A DNA stretch of 24,903 nt, from positions 1 through 24,903 of the forward strand of contig JAJKFJ010020799.1 of the NCBI GenBank assembly GCA_027382625.1, in the 5' to 3' direction. The notes below the pieces were generated by a model. It worked only from the letters and a program-made list of their open reading frames with translations, was not told the DNA's origin and searched no databases. Positions 1 through 10,498 of this stretch are shown piece after piece (position 1 is the stretch's first letter; each line of letters begins with the position of its first letter). Both the position numbers and the translations under genes were made by a program. Origin of the DNA: Tetmemena sp. SeJ-2015. Taxonomy: Eukaryota > Ciliophora > Spirotrichea > Sporadotrichida > Oxytrichidae.

Positions 1-660
1 AGGTTAATTGAAAAAATTTAAAGTAAAAATTAAGAGACATTTCTTTTTATTTTTCCCCGGGAATTTTGAGAAATTTTTTAAAACCCCAGAGTGCGGAAAT
101 TAAAAATTAAAATTTTTTTAAAATAAAAGGGTTATACCCTTTTTTTTAAAACTCTTTAAAATTTTAAGGATAAAAGGGGAAAAAATTTTTTTTGAATATT
201 TTTCAATTTAAAATTTTTATAAAATGAAAGAAAAATTTTCAATTTAAAAAATGTTTAAATTTTTTACTTTTTTGTTTTTATTAAAAGGGTTTTTGAGCTG
301 AAAAATAAAATTTTTGGGGGATAAATTAGACCTTTTTTTTATAGAAAATTTTTTGGGAATATTCGTAAATTTTAAAAGTAAGAAAATTTTATACAAATTT
401 CCAAATTTAAAATTACAAAATTTTTAAATAGGTTATTCAAAAAAATTTGGGGAAATTAAACCTAAAAAAATAAATAAGGGGAATTTAAAAAAATTAAAAA
501 AGACAAAATTTTTAAATGAAAATTAAAAATGGAACAAAAAAGTAAGTTTAAAAACCATACAATTCAGAATAAGGGAAATTAAAATAAAGCGGGCACTCAT
601 TTTGGGCATCCGGTGTGCGGGGGGAAATTTTGTTTTAAAAAAAATTTATTTTTAAATTTT
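1..660. other. AT-rich homopolymer stretch, no gene seen
   Basis: The sequence is almost entirely runs of A and T broken by short blocks of C or G, such as CCCCGGG near position 56 and GGGGG near 317. No frame gives a believable protein on either strand. The texture differs sharply from the sequence after about 670 and resembles low-quality base calls as much as real DNA. The same texture returns at about 1640-5030 and 24290-24700. Confidence 0.6.
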
Positions 661-681
661 TAAACTTTTTGTTTAAGGGTT

Positions 682-1170
682 TCATTCTTATTGTCCTTGA
701 ACATGTAAGAGCCAGTCACTTAAGATCTTGATCAACTTCAGCTTATCAGAAATATTTTAACCTGCATTTCGCTCACAGCGATAAAAAAAGGGGAAGATCG
801 GGAGGCCGTCAATCACTATAAGAATGAGAGGAGCCTCAACTAAACCCTTCAATAAAGAAGGCTTAAATACTTTAAATGGCTAAATAAGGATATTTTCGTA
901 GTGAAACAAAAAATAGCTTTGAAAGAATAAATACACATCCCTTGCCCGGTTGTGATCTTTCTTATTATTTAGGAATTTTATCATTATTTTAGTGCCCTAT
1001 TTATAATGCTTGAGCTTCCAAAGATACTCTTCTGGCGAAGAACTCCTCCACCTTGAGTTAGTTATTAAATGATTAAATTTTATAAATTTATATGTTTTAA
1101 TGGAAAGAATTACTTTAAATATCTCAGAATAAACTGATTTCACCTGATAAATTTAAGATGTTGAAGTAGC
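682..1170 (-). CDS. Candidate protein, unknown function
   Basis: With TAA/TAG read as Gln this frame is open from just after a TGA at 1171 down to a TGA at 682-684. An internal ATG at 984-982 would give 100 residues; the longer reading is about 162 codons. Residue use looks protein-like, for example SSSPEEYLWKLKHYKQG upstream of the ATG and KDHNRARDVYLFFQ downstream. A hydrophobic stretch (APLILIVIDGLPIFPFF) lies in the second half and could be a membrane segment or a buried core. No family was recognised. It lies outside the left inverted repeat of element A, so it may be host sequence or an older element. Upstream exons cannot be excluded. Frames of this length also occur by chance in this code. 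Confidence 0.35.
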
Positions 1171-1268
1171 TCATGAGAAGTTTAGTAATTTAGAAGATAA
1201 CTTTTAGAAGATTTATTCATCATTTAATTAATTGACAAAGGATATATCATGATTCAGGTAAGTTGAGA

Positions 1269-1573
1269 AACTCTATTATGAAAATACTATTGAAATTGCA
1301 AAACTTTTAAATAAATACTCCTAATAATTGGTGTCCAATATTCAAATTAATTGGTTCAATTAGAGTTACGATTATCTTACATTATTAAGAAACAACTCAA
1401 TTATTTACAAGTAGTATAAATTTGCATTTTCTAAAATCTGAGATGAAACTTTCACTAAACATAATTAGTTACTCCAAATGAAGATGCGAAAATGAAATTG
1501 CCAACCAATGTTTTTCACGCTCTCAGAATAGCAGATTCAATAGAATGACTATCCATTTTACATTTGAAAGATC
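1269..1573 (+). repeat. Element A, left terminal inverted repeat
   Basis: This stretch matches 8372-8631 in reverse complement with scattered differences and one indel of about 45 bp. Shared landmarks, read inward, are AACTCTATT, TTGAAATTGCAAA, AATAAATACTCCTAATAATT, GATTATCTTACATTA and ACTATCCATTTT. The stretch around AATAATTGGT and ATTATCTTACATTA also recurs in the arms of element B, which puts A and B in one family. The exact terminus and target duplication are not resolved. Confidence 0.8.
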
Positions 1574-2265
1574 TCTTATGATTTCCACCAATAATCAAAA
1601 GACTGTCATATTTTTTAAAATTAAAATACTAAGTGGAGGACTTCATTAATCCTAGTAAAATTTTTAAAAGGAAAAGGGGGGTTTAAAATTTTAATTTTTT
1701 AATTTTTATAATTAAAAATTTTTTAAAAAATTTTAAAAGTTTTGGTCTAGAAGTAAAATAAATAAATTTTAGGCCCCGGGGGTTTTCTGCGGCTTTTTCC
1801 CCTATTTTTTAAAAATATCTATTTTTTTTAAAATAAATTTTTAATTTTTTATAGTAAAAAGTGTTTCCAAAAACCTTGGGAATTTAAATAAATAATATTT
1901 TTTAAATTTTTGTTTACTTCAATTAAAAAAATATATTAATTTTTTTTAAAAATTTTAAATTCTTTTTTAAAAAATAACTTTAAAAATTTAAATAATTTCT
2001 AAAAAATTTTTTAACCAATAAGAAGAAAAAAAAAAATTTTAAAAAAAAATTAAATTTTTTTTACCTTATAAAAATTTTTCCAAACAAAAGTTTTTTTAAC
2101 CAAATAATATTTTAAAATAAAAGGGGGAAAATTTTCCCCCTTTATAACCAAAAAGTTTTCTTTGTTTTTTTTCAAAAATTTTTAAAATTTTGAAATTGTA
2201 AATAAATTTTTCACAATAAAACATTTTTAAAATTAGTTCAAACTTTCATCTTTGCTACATTTCAA

Positions 2266-2303
2266 AATGGCGGATTTTCCGCCATGGCGGATAATCCGCC
2301 ATT
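2266..2303. repeat. Tandem pair of GC-rich palindromes
   Basis: Two near-palindromes abut: ATGGCGGATTTTCCGCCAT and ATGGCGGATAATCCGCCAT, sharing their junction bases. Each can fold into a stem of GGCGGA paired with TCCGCC around a short AT centre. They stand out in a region that is otherwise almost only A and T. The layout (GC arms, GGA...TCC, AT centre, doubled) resembles the separate cluster at 16479-16646. Confidence 0.85.
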
Positions 2304-3552
2304 TCTTTTACTCAAAATTTTTTTTTGTTTTACTTTAGAAGCCAATATACTTTAGATAGATCGAGAGAAGTTCAAAAATTTATTTCAAAAAATTTTTTTC
2401 AAATAATTTCTTTTCGTTTATAGAAAATATTTTTCCTACCCCTTTCTTAAAATTTTCTTGATTTAAAAAATTTTTTGGATTTTTTAAATTTTTTTCCCTG
2501 CTAAAAATTATCTTATAAATTCGCTCAATGGGGAAAAGATTTCTAATTATTTTTTCTTTCTCTAGGCCATTATGAACAGTCTTCCAAAAAAAAAATTTTT
2601 CTTCAAATGGTTTAATATCACCTTCTGCGCTCTCAGAGACTTATTTTAAAAAAATCCCCCAAAAAATTTTGTCAAATACAAAATTTTCAATTAAAAAACA
2701 TAAATAAAAACGTAAGAACTAAAATCATTAATGCAACAGGCAATGAAAAATCCCTTTCATAAAAAAAATTTAAAAAATTTTTTTTGTGGAAAAAATTATT
2801 TTAAGGGGTCTTCAAGTTTTCAAATTAGACCCCTTTTCTATTTAAAACATTAAAAACTGTAGCCCCAAAATTAAGTTTTGCGATAAAAATTTAAAAATTT
2901 TTAAAAAACATTTAAATGTATTTTATCTACCCCAAAAGGGTTGAAAGCTTTTTTTCAAAATATGGGAAAAAAAAACGATTTACCCCAAATAAAAAAAATT
3001 TGAATTTTCCTAATTGGGATTAATGAAATTCCTCAAAAAAACATAAAGTGGCAAATATGAATTAAAAAATCCCCAGAGGCTGTTTTATCAAATTTTTTTT
3101 ACCCTCAGAAAAAAAACAATCTGATCAGAAAAGGGAAAAACAAAAAAAGCATGAAGGAGAACGATTCAGGAGGCCCGATCAAAAAAAAAAAAATAGTTTT
3201 AATGAAAAAAAACACACTCTCAAAAATTTCCCAAAATTCCTCACTTTAATAAAAAAAGTCTATTACCCTATATGGGAAACAGTAAATAAAAACTATTTAC
3301 TATATGAATTCAGCTAGTTTAAATTTATAATTTTCTTTTCACAAACAGACTTTTGAAAAATAATTTGGAAATTTAATGAAAGGGAATTGGCCCAAAATTT
3401 AGCATTAAAAATGAGGGCGACTTTGAAAAGAAAGGGTGATGAGATTTGATCTTAAAAATTTTTCAAGTGTCAATTCATATCCAAACTGATCTTTTCACAT
3501 ACATCACTGAAACACATAATCAACAAATGACTATTAAGAATGTTATCTCAAA

Positions 3553-3690
3553 GTAAAAATATTTTTGATTTCTTAAACTTATTTTCATAGAGAAAAAGGT
3601 AGAGCTCTCTAGATCATGAAGCAACCAACTCAGATGTTCAAGGCCAGAAGACAGAAGCAAAAACACCCCCAAATTATCAAAAATTTCCTT
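3553..3690 (+). pseudogene. Decayed relative of ORF1 (last intron and final exon)
   Basis: Translated from about 3595, this reads KGRALQIMKQPTQMFKARRQ, with TAG as Gln. The final exon of ORF1 at 14794 onward reads KNGRTLQLMKQSSKVFKARR. Before it lies a 38-nt GTAAAA...TTTTCATAG stretch that matches the 39-nt intron at the same place in ORF1. No matching frame could be followed upstream, and the reading after position 3690 becomes low-complexity. It shows that element A once carried an ORF1-type gene. Confidence 0.7.
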
Positions 3691-5838
3691 TAAAAAAATT
3701 TAAGAAAAATGGGTGGGTCCTTTAAAAAAGAATAATTCGAAACCCAAACACACGTTCTAAAATTTTTATACTTCCCGTTACAACCAAAAAGAAGGAGGGA
3801 AAAAAAAAAAGAAATTTAATTATATTCCTCCAAGTTGAGATTTAAATTTGATTAAAAACCTTAAGAGTTAACTCAACCTAATAAAATTTAAATTTAAACC
3901 CTAATTACTAAACTGTTTAAAACACTAAAAATTTAAAAAATTTCCTTTTTCCCATGAGCTTTTATAATTTTTTTTATTTTATGTTTGAGATAAATTTATC
4001 AAAATGCATTTTTATTTAATTTGAAAAAATTGTGAATTAAGTTTAAATATAGCTACGCTTATTTTTCCCCTAATGAGTTAGGTAAAATTTGGAGGAATGG
4101 AAATTTGGGAAAAATAGGGTTTGGAAAAAAGAATTTATAAAAGCTTTTATAAAAAATTTTAATCAAAACCAAAATTTTTTTGAAAAACCCAAAAGGGAAA
4201 ATCAATTCAAAATTGAAATGGGTTTAAAGTAAAAATGAGTTTGTTTGGGCCCTTTTAAATTTCTTACTAATAATAAAAAATATTAGTTTTCCTTAATAAC
4301 CCAGTAAATTGGGGGGAATATAATTTTTTCGATGAGAAAAAAATTTTTTTAGTTGAGTCAATTTGAAATCGGTTTTTAAAAATGAAAAATTTAGTTTTCC
4401 CAAAAATCTTTGAGTAAAAAAAAATTTTATCAAAAATTAGGTTAGTCAATAAAATTATAGAAATCATAAAATTGTTTAAATATTCTTCCTTTTAATTTTA
4501 AAAACCGGGAGGGGATGAATTTCCCCTTAACGGGAAATTTTCCCCTTTAAACGGAAAAACAAAAAGAAATAAAAAATTTTCAAAAATTTTAACTTTAAAC
4601 CTACAAACCCATAATAAAAAATTTTTTTCTAAATTTATACATTTAGAAAAATAATTTGTTAGATAGGAAGTTTACTTCCTTTTATAAAATGTCTATTATT
4701 TCTTAAATTGATAAATAAGAATGAAAATTATTTTAGCAAATAATATTGGAAATTTTAAAAATTTTTAAAAATAAATTTTAAATTTTTTTGAAAAGGAAAA
4801 AAGAATTTTTAAAATTCAAAAAAAAATTATGGATTTTTAAATTTTTTTTTAAAAATATTTAAAAATTTTATTTTTATTTGAAAAAAATTAAAAAGGTTTA
4901 TTATTTAAAGTAAATTTATTTAAATTAAAAAAGACCCATTAGGGTTTTTAATTTTTTATTTAGATAAAAATTATAAAATACAATAGATCATCAAATTCAA
5001 TTTAATTTTAATCAACATTTCCCTTAACCCCTAATTCTTAAAAATTTTGCTAAATCCTAGTAATTATTAAAAACGGAAAGTGGTTGTAGAGGAGTAAGTT
5101 TTTTAATTTATAATTAATATTGTTCAAAAGATGCGAGCTGGTCTATGAAGTTAGACTAAGTGAAATCTCTGAGGCTCAAAGATTACTTCTGCTTCTTCAC
5201 CTCATGTCTAGTTGTAAAAATCCTCTATTTCATCCTAAATTTTGATTATTGAGTTTATAGTCAATAGTGATTCCAACTTTGGCACCTCTGCTAAATCACT
5301 ATAGTGGATTCAAGAGTGTCGAGTTAGATGAGTAAGAATTCTTCGTGATAGAAAGATGTAAAAGTAAGTCATATCTTCAGCTACTCTCGGAACCTCTTGC
5401 ACACTCACTCATATCTTTGACGTGACATCGTCTTGAGTTCCTTAAAATGTCTCTCTGCTGTAAAAAAAGGCTCCTCGAATTGTGAAAGCTCCAATTGAAT
5501 CTGCATGCATGGTGGAGGTAACCCCTGATTTGCCAATGAAGATTAAATATCACTATGCCTGAGTCTTTTTGTGCAGTAGTGCATGCTCAAGAGGCCTACC
5601 AACGATGAATGTCTCAATGCTAACCTAATAAATATAGAACAACAAAAAGTTAAGAGGGGATCAGTAAGCAAGTTGGGTGCTGATCATGATTAGAAAATTT
5701 GAGCTGAGCAGTATCTTAGAAAATCATTATGAGAGCTGAACCTCCAAAGAAATCTTTGGATAGACCGAGCTGGCAGCGCGTTCGCAGGATGGGAGTAAAC
5801 ACTGCATTGCGTTTCGTTGATAAATGTGGATTATGATA

Positions 5839-6251
5839 TTGTAGTATCAGCATTGATTTAGCGAAATTTTTTTCAAATACAAGTACGTTGACTGGCGGTT
5901 GCCTCTACATGATCATCTTTCCGGCTGTGGCTGCTCGAATGCGTGGCAGTTGACTTGTCTGGCTTCAAATCTCTGTGAACTATATTTAATTTAAACCGGT
6001 ATTCGATTAAAAGTACACCATAATTAAATTTGCCAAGCGCCATTTAAAAATTCTGGACTAATGGACTAATCGACTAATGGACTAAAAGACTAATGAATTA
6101 ATTTAGTAAGAATCGGAGAGATTGGGTAGAGATTACAAAGACATTGGCAGAACGGTTGAAGGAAATAGGGCGTAAAAATTAGTCAATTAGTCCGGTTTTG
6201 GGCAGGAATGGAATGGAAATTAATTATTAGGGCGTGAATTAAACTTAATTG
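5839..6251 (+). repeat. Element C, left terminal inverted repeat (413 bp)
   Basis: It pairs base-for-base with 7737-8149 about a centre at 6994, with only a few mismatches, so the two arms are young or kept alike by gene conversion. It holds the iteron-like array at 6056-6094 and an inverted pair near 6178-6193. Confidence 0.95.
6056..6094 (+). repeat. Iteron-like array, 8-bp period
   Basis: Five GACTA units start at 6056, 6064, 6072, 6080 and 6088, exactly 8 bp apart; four of them read GACTAAT. A further pair in the opposite orientation, read GGACTAATTGACTAAT on the minus strand, lies at about 6178-6193. Direct repeats of 5-10 bp are the usual binding sites of HUH-type Rep proteins, and the same element encodes such a protein. 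The array is mirrored in the right repeat at about 7894-7932. Confidence 0.75.
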
Positions 6252-6278
6252 CGAATAATTTCATAAATGCTTTTTGGT

Positions 6279-7671
6279 TCACTCTTCACCAGGCTTTTCT
6301 TTTCTGCAATCGGCAAAGTCATCTTTGCCCACTTCAGTCATATCTGAGGTATTAGTATCTGCAAGCTCATCTATGTCGAGACCACCTTTGCCGTGGATGA
6401 GTCCCTCTTGAATCAATCGTTCCTCAAAATATTGGGCCAGCTCATCTGCTCCGAAAGGGAATTCCTTTGCCTTGTATCCTTTGCACCTTAGCATTTCCAC
6501 GAACCTTACCCTGGCTAGGAATGCTCCTCGATCTAAATCATCCATCTTCTGCAGTGGCGTCTTATTTGATGTGACCAACACTGAGCAGTTCACATATCGC
6601 TTGTCTGCATTTCCATGCTTCACATTGACCACAAACCCCTTCCCTTCCAGGAATCTTTTCATCTTAGCTATTCCTTTAGGGCTGAAGAAAATAGGAGAGT
6701 TCACTTCATCCAGGATAACCAAAGTTGAGGGTAGGCTCTTTTTCCCCTGATCCAAAGCAAAGCTTTCGGTCACTTCCTCCAAGATTTCAGACTAAAAGAT
6801 GATCGCCATCAGGCCTGCCAAAGAGCTCTTCCCTGTGCCATTTTCTCCATGAAGCCAAACGCATTTCATCTTTGAACTGCTCTGCTTTACGACGACCTCA
6901 TACAGAGCGTCTAGGGCCTCTTGTAGCCTGTATTCCTGAATATTCTCTGCCGAAATCGAGCTATCTTATTTATTTTTGCCTCTAACTAATCTCATTCTCT
7001 CTAGGTAGGAGAGCAGCTGCTCAATGTGAGATAAGTTTGGCTCTGGTATGGCGCCCGCGTTCCTGTACAGCTTGAACAAGGTCTCCAGCTTTTTCTTTCG
7101 ATCTGTAAGCATCTCGCACATCAGAGTATCTTCTTGGTTCTGGTTGAAGAGATCCTGGAAGCTCTGGACCCTGCCTGCCCTGATGAGCTAGATCACCTAC
7201 TGGACTATTGGATCTCCCTCCTTCATTTCTTCGTCTACCTTCACGCTCCCCGGGTGGCTTTGCTCAGCCGAACTGATTTTGAGGGCCTCTAGCAATCTAG
7301 GGAGATGTCCTGTGTAAATGCTGACAGGCCTGTTTTACTTGATGGCCTATGTGAGATTGCTCCGTCTGATCACCTTTGATTCTTTCGAGGCCAGATTTCT
7401 CCAGAAACTTCTTCCCACAGTAGTTTGAGTTCGAGAAGAACTGCTTGTTGCGGCCAAATGAATGCGTCTTGAGAAATATGGCTAAGTATTGCGTCTGGTC
7501 CTTCTGGGTCTCAAAGAGAGACACCTCCTCAACGTCAGGGAATTTTTTCGCCAGATCCTTCTCAACCCTTAGTGCTGCTTCCTGAGAAATGCTTACGGTT
7601 AAAGCCAAAAAGAATACCTTCCTCATATAGGAGTTGCGATTGTCTTCAATCTTAGAGTTGCCTGATTCCAT
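6279..7671 (-). CDS. rep: Rep-like protein: HUH-type initiator domain plus SF3 helicase, with an apparent frameshift
   Basis: The start is ATG at 7671-7669 and the stop TGA at 6281-6279, about 463 residues, a typical to large size for CRESS/parvovirus-like Rep. The first part (7671 to about 7370) resembles the Rep endonuclease domain: FFLALTVS fits motif I, and NYCGKKFLEKSG fits motif III with the Tyr-x-x-Lys nicking signature. The His pair of motif II is not visible; the aligned place reads TQYLAIF. The second part, in another frame from about 7375 down, has a complete SF3 helicase: Walker A GENGTGKSS, Walker B VILDEVN, motif C VLVTSN, then an arginine-rich DRGAFLARVRF. The frame change lies between about 7300 and 7380; RRSNLTQAI in the second frame looks like the start of the inter-domain linker. 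In-frame TAG and TAA inside the helicase part are read as Gln. The only gene of element C. It may be inactive as an endonuclease. Confidence 0.85.
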
Positions 7672-7736
7672 TAATTATAATTATAAAAGTTTTGTCAAGG
7701 AGTATTCTTAAAAGATATCTTTAAATATTCAACCAC

Positions 7737-8149
7737 CAATTAAGTTTAATTCACGCCCTAATAATTAATTTCCATTCCATTCCTGCCCAAAACCGGACTA
7801 ATTGACTAATTTTTACGCCCTATTTCCTTCAACCGTTCTACCAATGTCTTTGCAATCTCTACCCAATCTCTCCGATTCTTACTAAATTAATTCATTAGTC
7901 TTTTAGTCCATTAGTCGATTAGTCCATTAGTCCAGAATTTTTAAATGGCGCTTGGCAAATTTAATTATGGTGTACTTTTAATTGAATACCGGTTTAAATT
8001 AAATATAGTTCACAGAGATTTGAAGCCAGACAAGTCAACTGCCACGCATTCGAGCAGCCACAGCCGGAAAGATGATCATGTAGAGGCAACCGCCAGTCAA
8101 CGTACTTGTATTTGAAAAAAATTTCGCTAAATCAATGCTGATACTACAA
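7737..8149 (-). repeat. Element C, right terminal inverted repeat (413 bp)
   Basis: Reverse complement of 5839-6251. Its inner end lies 65 bp upstream of the rep ATG, so any rep promoter lies at least partly inside this repeat, next to the mirrored iteron-like array at about 7894-7932. That would place Rep binding close to its own promoter. Confidence 0.95.
7894..7932 (-). repeat. Iteron-like array in right repeat
   Basis: Mirror image of the left array: ATTAGTC/TTAGTC units at 8-bp steps on the plus strand, equal to GACTAAT on the minus strand. The inverted companion pair lies at about 7795-7810. Confidence 0.75.
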
Positions 8150-8371
8150 TATTAATTTGTGTAAATTTCTCCTCAGAATGGCAGGTGGCATTACTGAATT
8201 ACTTGCATTATGAATGGGCATCTTATAAAAAAGAGCGTACACTGCCATAAAAATAAAACAATTATCTTGCCTTGAAATTCTGAGGATGTGTAACTTTGAG
8301 AGAGCGTATTTAGGAAACTACTTGAATTAGGACTTTAATCTTGATATCAATAAGATGAATGGCTTTGTCTT

Positions 8372-8631
8372 GATCTTTCAAATGCAAAATGGATAGTAAT
8401 TCTATTGAGTCTGCTATTCTGAGTAATTCTAATTATGTCTAGTGAAAGTAGCATCTCAGATTTTAGATATGCAATTTATACTACTTGTAAATAATTGAGT
8501 CGTTTCTTAATAATGTAAGATAATCGGAACTCTAATTAAATCAATTTATTTGAATATTAGTGGGACACCAATTATTAGGAGTATTTATTTAAAAGATTTG
8601 CAATTTCAATCGTATTTTCATAAATAGAGTT
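8372..8631 (-). repeat. Element A, right terminal inverted repeat
   Basis: Reverse complement partner of 1269-1573. It lacks about 45 bp present in the left copy between the ACTTTCACTA and CAGAATAGCAG landmarks. Divergence between the two copies is clearly higher than between the arms of B or C, so A looks older. Confidence 0.8.
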
Positions 8632-9021
8632 ATTCTTTCTATTTATTACTAGATGTGTGAGCTTTCGATGACAGATATGGAAGAATCAACACTTTTTAAA
8701 GCTTTAATATCATAAAAAAGTCTATTACACCTTCGCATAAATAAAGTAGAATGCTGGCTACATTATATTTATGATCCAGATTGTGTGCCAAAGAGCTATT
8801 AATAAAAACATGCCTAATCACAATAAGCACTTGTGTAATCTCCTAAACAATCACACCCTCTCGAATTAGCACCATATTTCCTTCAAACAATAATTCCTTA
8901 TTTTCCACAAGACAATTCCCAGAGAAGAAGCTTACAAAGAACAAACTCAGAAAATTATAAATTTCCCAAAATGTGAAGCACAAAGTCACTCTTTCTGCTT
9001 ATAGGCTTGAATAAATAATGA
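8632..9021. other. Gap without a supported gene
   Basis: AT-rich sequence immediately outside element A. A frame on the plus strand is free of TGA from 8775 to 9338 and contains protein-like stretches such as RTHYAEKDIDKDRGPCG near its end, but it overlaps the better-placed frame at 9208-9606, has no clear start and is within chance length for this code. Confidence 0.4.
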
Positions 9022-9207
9022 CAACCTAAGTTTAGGCATACTGCAAACAGTTTAATCTCACCAGGGCTAGCTTAAACATAATTTATCTAGATGAGACCAT
9101 CCTCAAGCCTTTCATTGCCACTATCTGGCCATGGCTAAGTCTTCCCAAAAATTTAACTTTTAAAAAGGGAAGGAATAAATATTATTTTTTCCCTTTTGGG
9201 AAAATTG

Positions 9208-9606
9208 ATGAGTAATGTAGCAAGAGGGTTAGAACACATTATGCTGAGAAAGATATCGATAAAGATAGAGGACCTTGTGGTAGAGCTAAGAAGGCAAAAG
9301 GATATTCGTTTTTACCATTCTCGACTTAAATAAGCTTTTGAGAAGCAATAGCAGCTGATATATAATGCAGATTACTTCTCATCATTCAATCAAAATTAAA
9401 GAGGTCTTCCAAGTTTGAAAGTTTTTTAATAATAAATCCATGGACAAGAAAAATTTTATGGAATCCAAGGCATAAAAAAAATCATCGGGAGGGTTCTCAT
9501 ATAAATAAAGCATTTTTAAAATTAAAATTTTTGTTTAGAATATTTAAAGGAAAATGAAAAGGTGTTTTAGAAAAATTTTATAAAATACATTGAACTATTA
9601 GAGTGA
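9208..9606 (+). CDS. Candidate 132-aa protein, unknown function
   Basis: ATG at 9208 leads to TGA at 9604-9606 with TAA/TAG read as Gln. The first 60 residues are charged and look helical (for example KIEDLVVELRRQKDIRF followed by SRLKQAFEKQQQ). The second half is richer in Gln, Asn, Ile and Phe and less convincing. No family was recognised. An overlapping plus-strand frame (8775-9338) is also protein-like, so at most one of them is real, or the two are one gene broken by a frameshift near 9325. There is no neighbour that suggests a role. Confidence 0.3.
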
Positions 9607-10498
9607 AGTAGTAAAGAAATTTGGCTTTTAAAAACAAATTAAAAATTTTTGAAAATTTTTTAAATTTTATCTAGGTATGTGGTTTAAATCTTTGGATCAT
9701 GCATTTCACTTCAGATAACTAAATAGAACAGTTAATTCCAAGTTTCAAGATATCTAATGTCCAAATAAGTTTACTTAATTTTGGTTTATTGTTCTACAAG
9801 CAGATCTCCTAAGAGAATAATGATCTGAATTAGTAGCAAGTATTTTGTGGTAAGGTAGTAGTACTGCTCAAAGATTCCGCCCTCCTTTCATAAAACCCTC
9901 TATTTCTTTCTTTTTAATCCTGCACCAAAATTATTAAATAAAATTAGTTAAATTAAAACAACAAACTATTAAAATATTTATCCAAATGATTCTCAAACCA
10001 CCTATTCATATTCATCCCATAATACTGCTATTATTTGAGATAATAGTACTTTAATTTATGTCTTGCATTTAAATAGTATACTAGGCAGTCATTTGGCTTG
10101 AGATGTCCTAATTAAGCTGATCTTGCCTGTTTACTTTACATTTAATAAAGCGAGGGCTCCCATTTTTCTCTATGATATTTGAAAAGCTATTTCACATAAT
10201 TTTTTTAAATTACAAATTTTAATGAAAATTCGATATTTATGTAATCTGAGCCTGCTTTTCTATTATAAGCTCCTTATTTCCCCTTTTTAATAAACTGCAT
10301 GATATCTTTATTCAGAGCAATCTGGCTGGCCTTCATGCTTCAACAGTCTCTTGAAGAGTAGAGCCCTAAAGTATGGCACTAAGCTATCTTCTGAGATATT
10401 TCTTTGTAGAGCCTTCATTATTTGCTCCCAATAAGTTCTTCATTGCTTATATCTTTGCTTCAGTCTATATAATTATGAACAGATGAGTTCAATAAGTT
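9607..10498. other. Gap with broken open frames only
   Basis: No complete gene could be supported. Minus-strand peptides that look partly protein-like (for example MKASQIALNKDIMQFIKKGK near 10340-10280) are interrupted by TGA codons and change frame. They may be the decayed tail of the unit that starts at 11140. Confidence 0.35.

Larger units (their letters stand above)
1640..5030. other. Homopolymer-rich AT region, largely uninterpretable
   Basis: This region is long A and T runs with blocks of G or C and no convincing protein frame. The open frame at 4267-4467 (-) is low-complexity Phe/Lys/Ile and is not supported. Two recognisable islands lie inside it: a GC-rich double palindrome at 2266-2303 and an ORF1-like exon at about 3592-3660. 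Their presence suggests real DNA read poorly, or old decayed DNA, rather than contamination. Confidence 0.55.
5839..8149. mobile_element. Element C: 2.3-kb TIR element carrying a Rep/SF3 helicase gene
   Basis: The element has 413-bp inverted repeats at both ends (5839-6251 and 7737-8149) and a dinucleotide TA directly outside each end (5837-5838, 8150-8151), as expected for a TA target duplication. Its ends read TTGTAGTATCAGCATTGATTT, nearly the same as the ends of element B. The 1.49-kb interior contains one gene on the minus strand, a Rep-type initiator/helicase, and no transposase. Each repeat contains five GACTA(AT) units at exactly 8-bp spacing plus an inverted pair. It could be a Tc1/mariner-type element that took up a Rep gene, or an element whose Rep takes part in copying it. 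Confidence 0.85.
1269..8631. mobile_element. Element A: composite inverted-repeat element with element C nested inside
   Basis: About 7.4 kb lies between two inverted repeats (1269-1573 and 8372-8631). The interior holds poor-looking AT sequence, a decayed relative of ORF1 at about 3553-3690, and the complete element C (5839-8149). The ORF1 remnant suggests A was once a coding element related to the ORF1/transposase unit at 14-16 kb. No intact transposase frame was found inside, so A is probably non-autonomous. The link between the two repeats assumes the noisy interior is correctly assembled. Confidence 0.6.

Noticed and set aside
1099..1252. Plus-strand peptide MERITLNISEQTDF with TGA at Trp-like places, considered as evidence for TGA as Trp
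   Set aside because: The open pieces are only 15-35 codons and the intact 894-codon gene argues for TGA as stop.
4267..4467. 66-codon minus-strand frame
   Set aside because: Low-complexity Phe/Lys/Ile/Ser content within the homopolymer region, no motif.
5616..5964. Minus-strand open frame with NAVFTPILRTRCQLGLSKDF
   Set aside because: It reads across the left end of element C and has no recognised family.
6472..6750. 92-codon plus-strand frame opposite the Rep helicase
   Set aside because: It is the antisense shadow of the helicase frame that carries Walker B and motif C.
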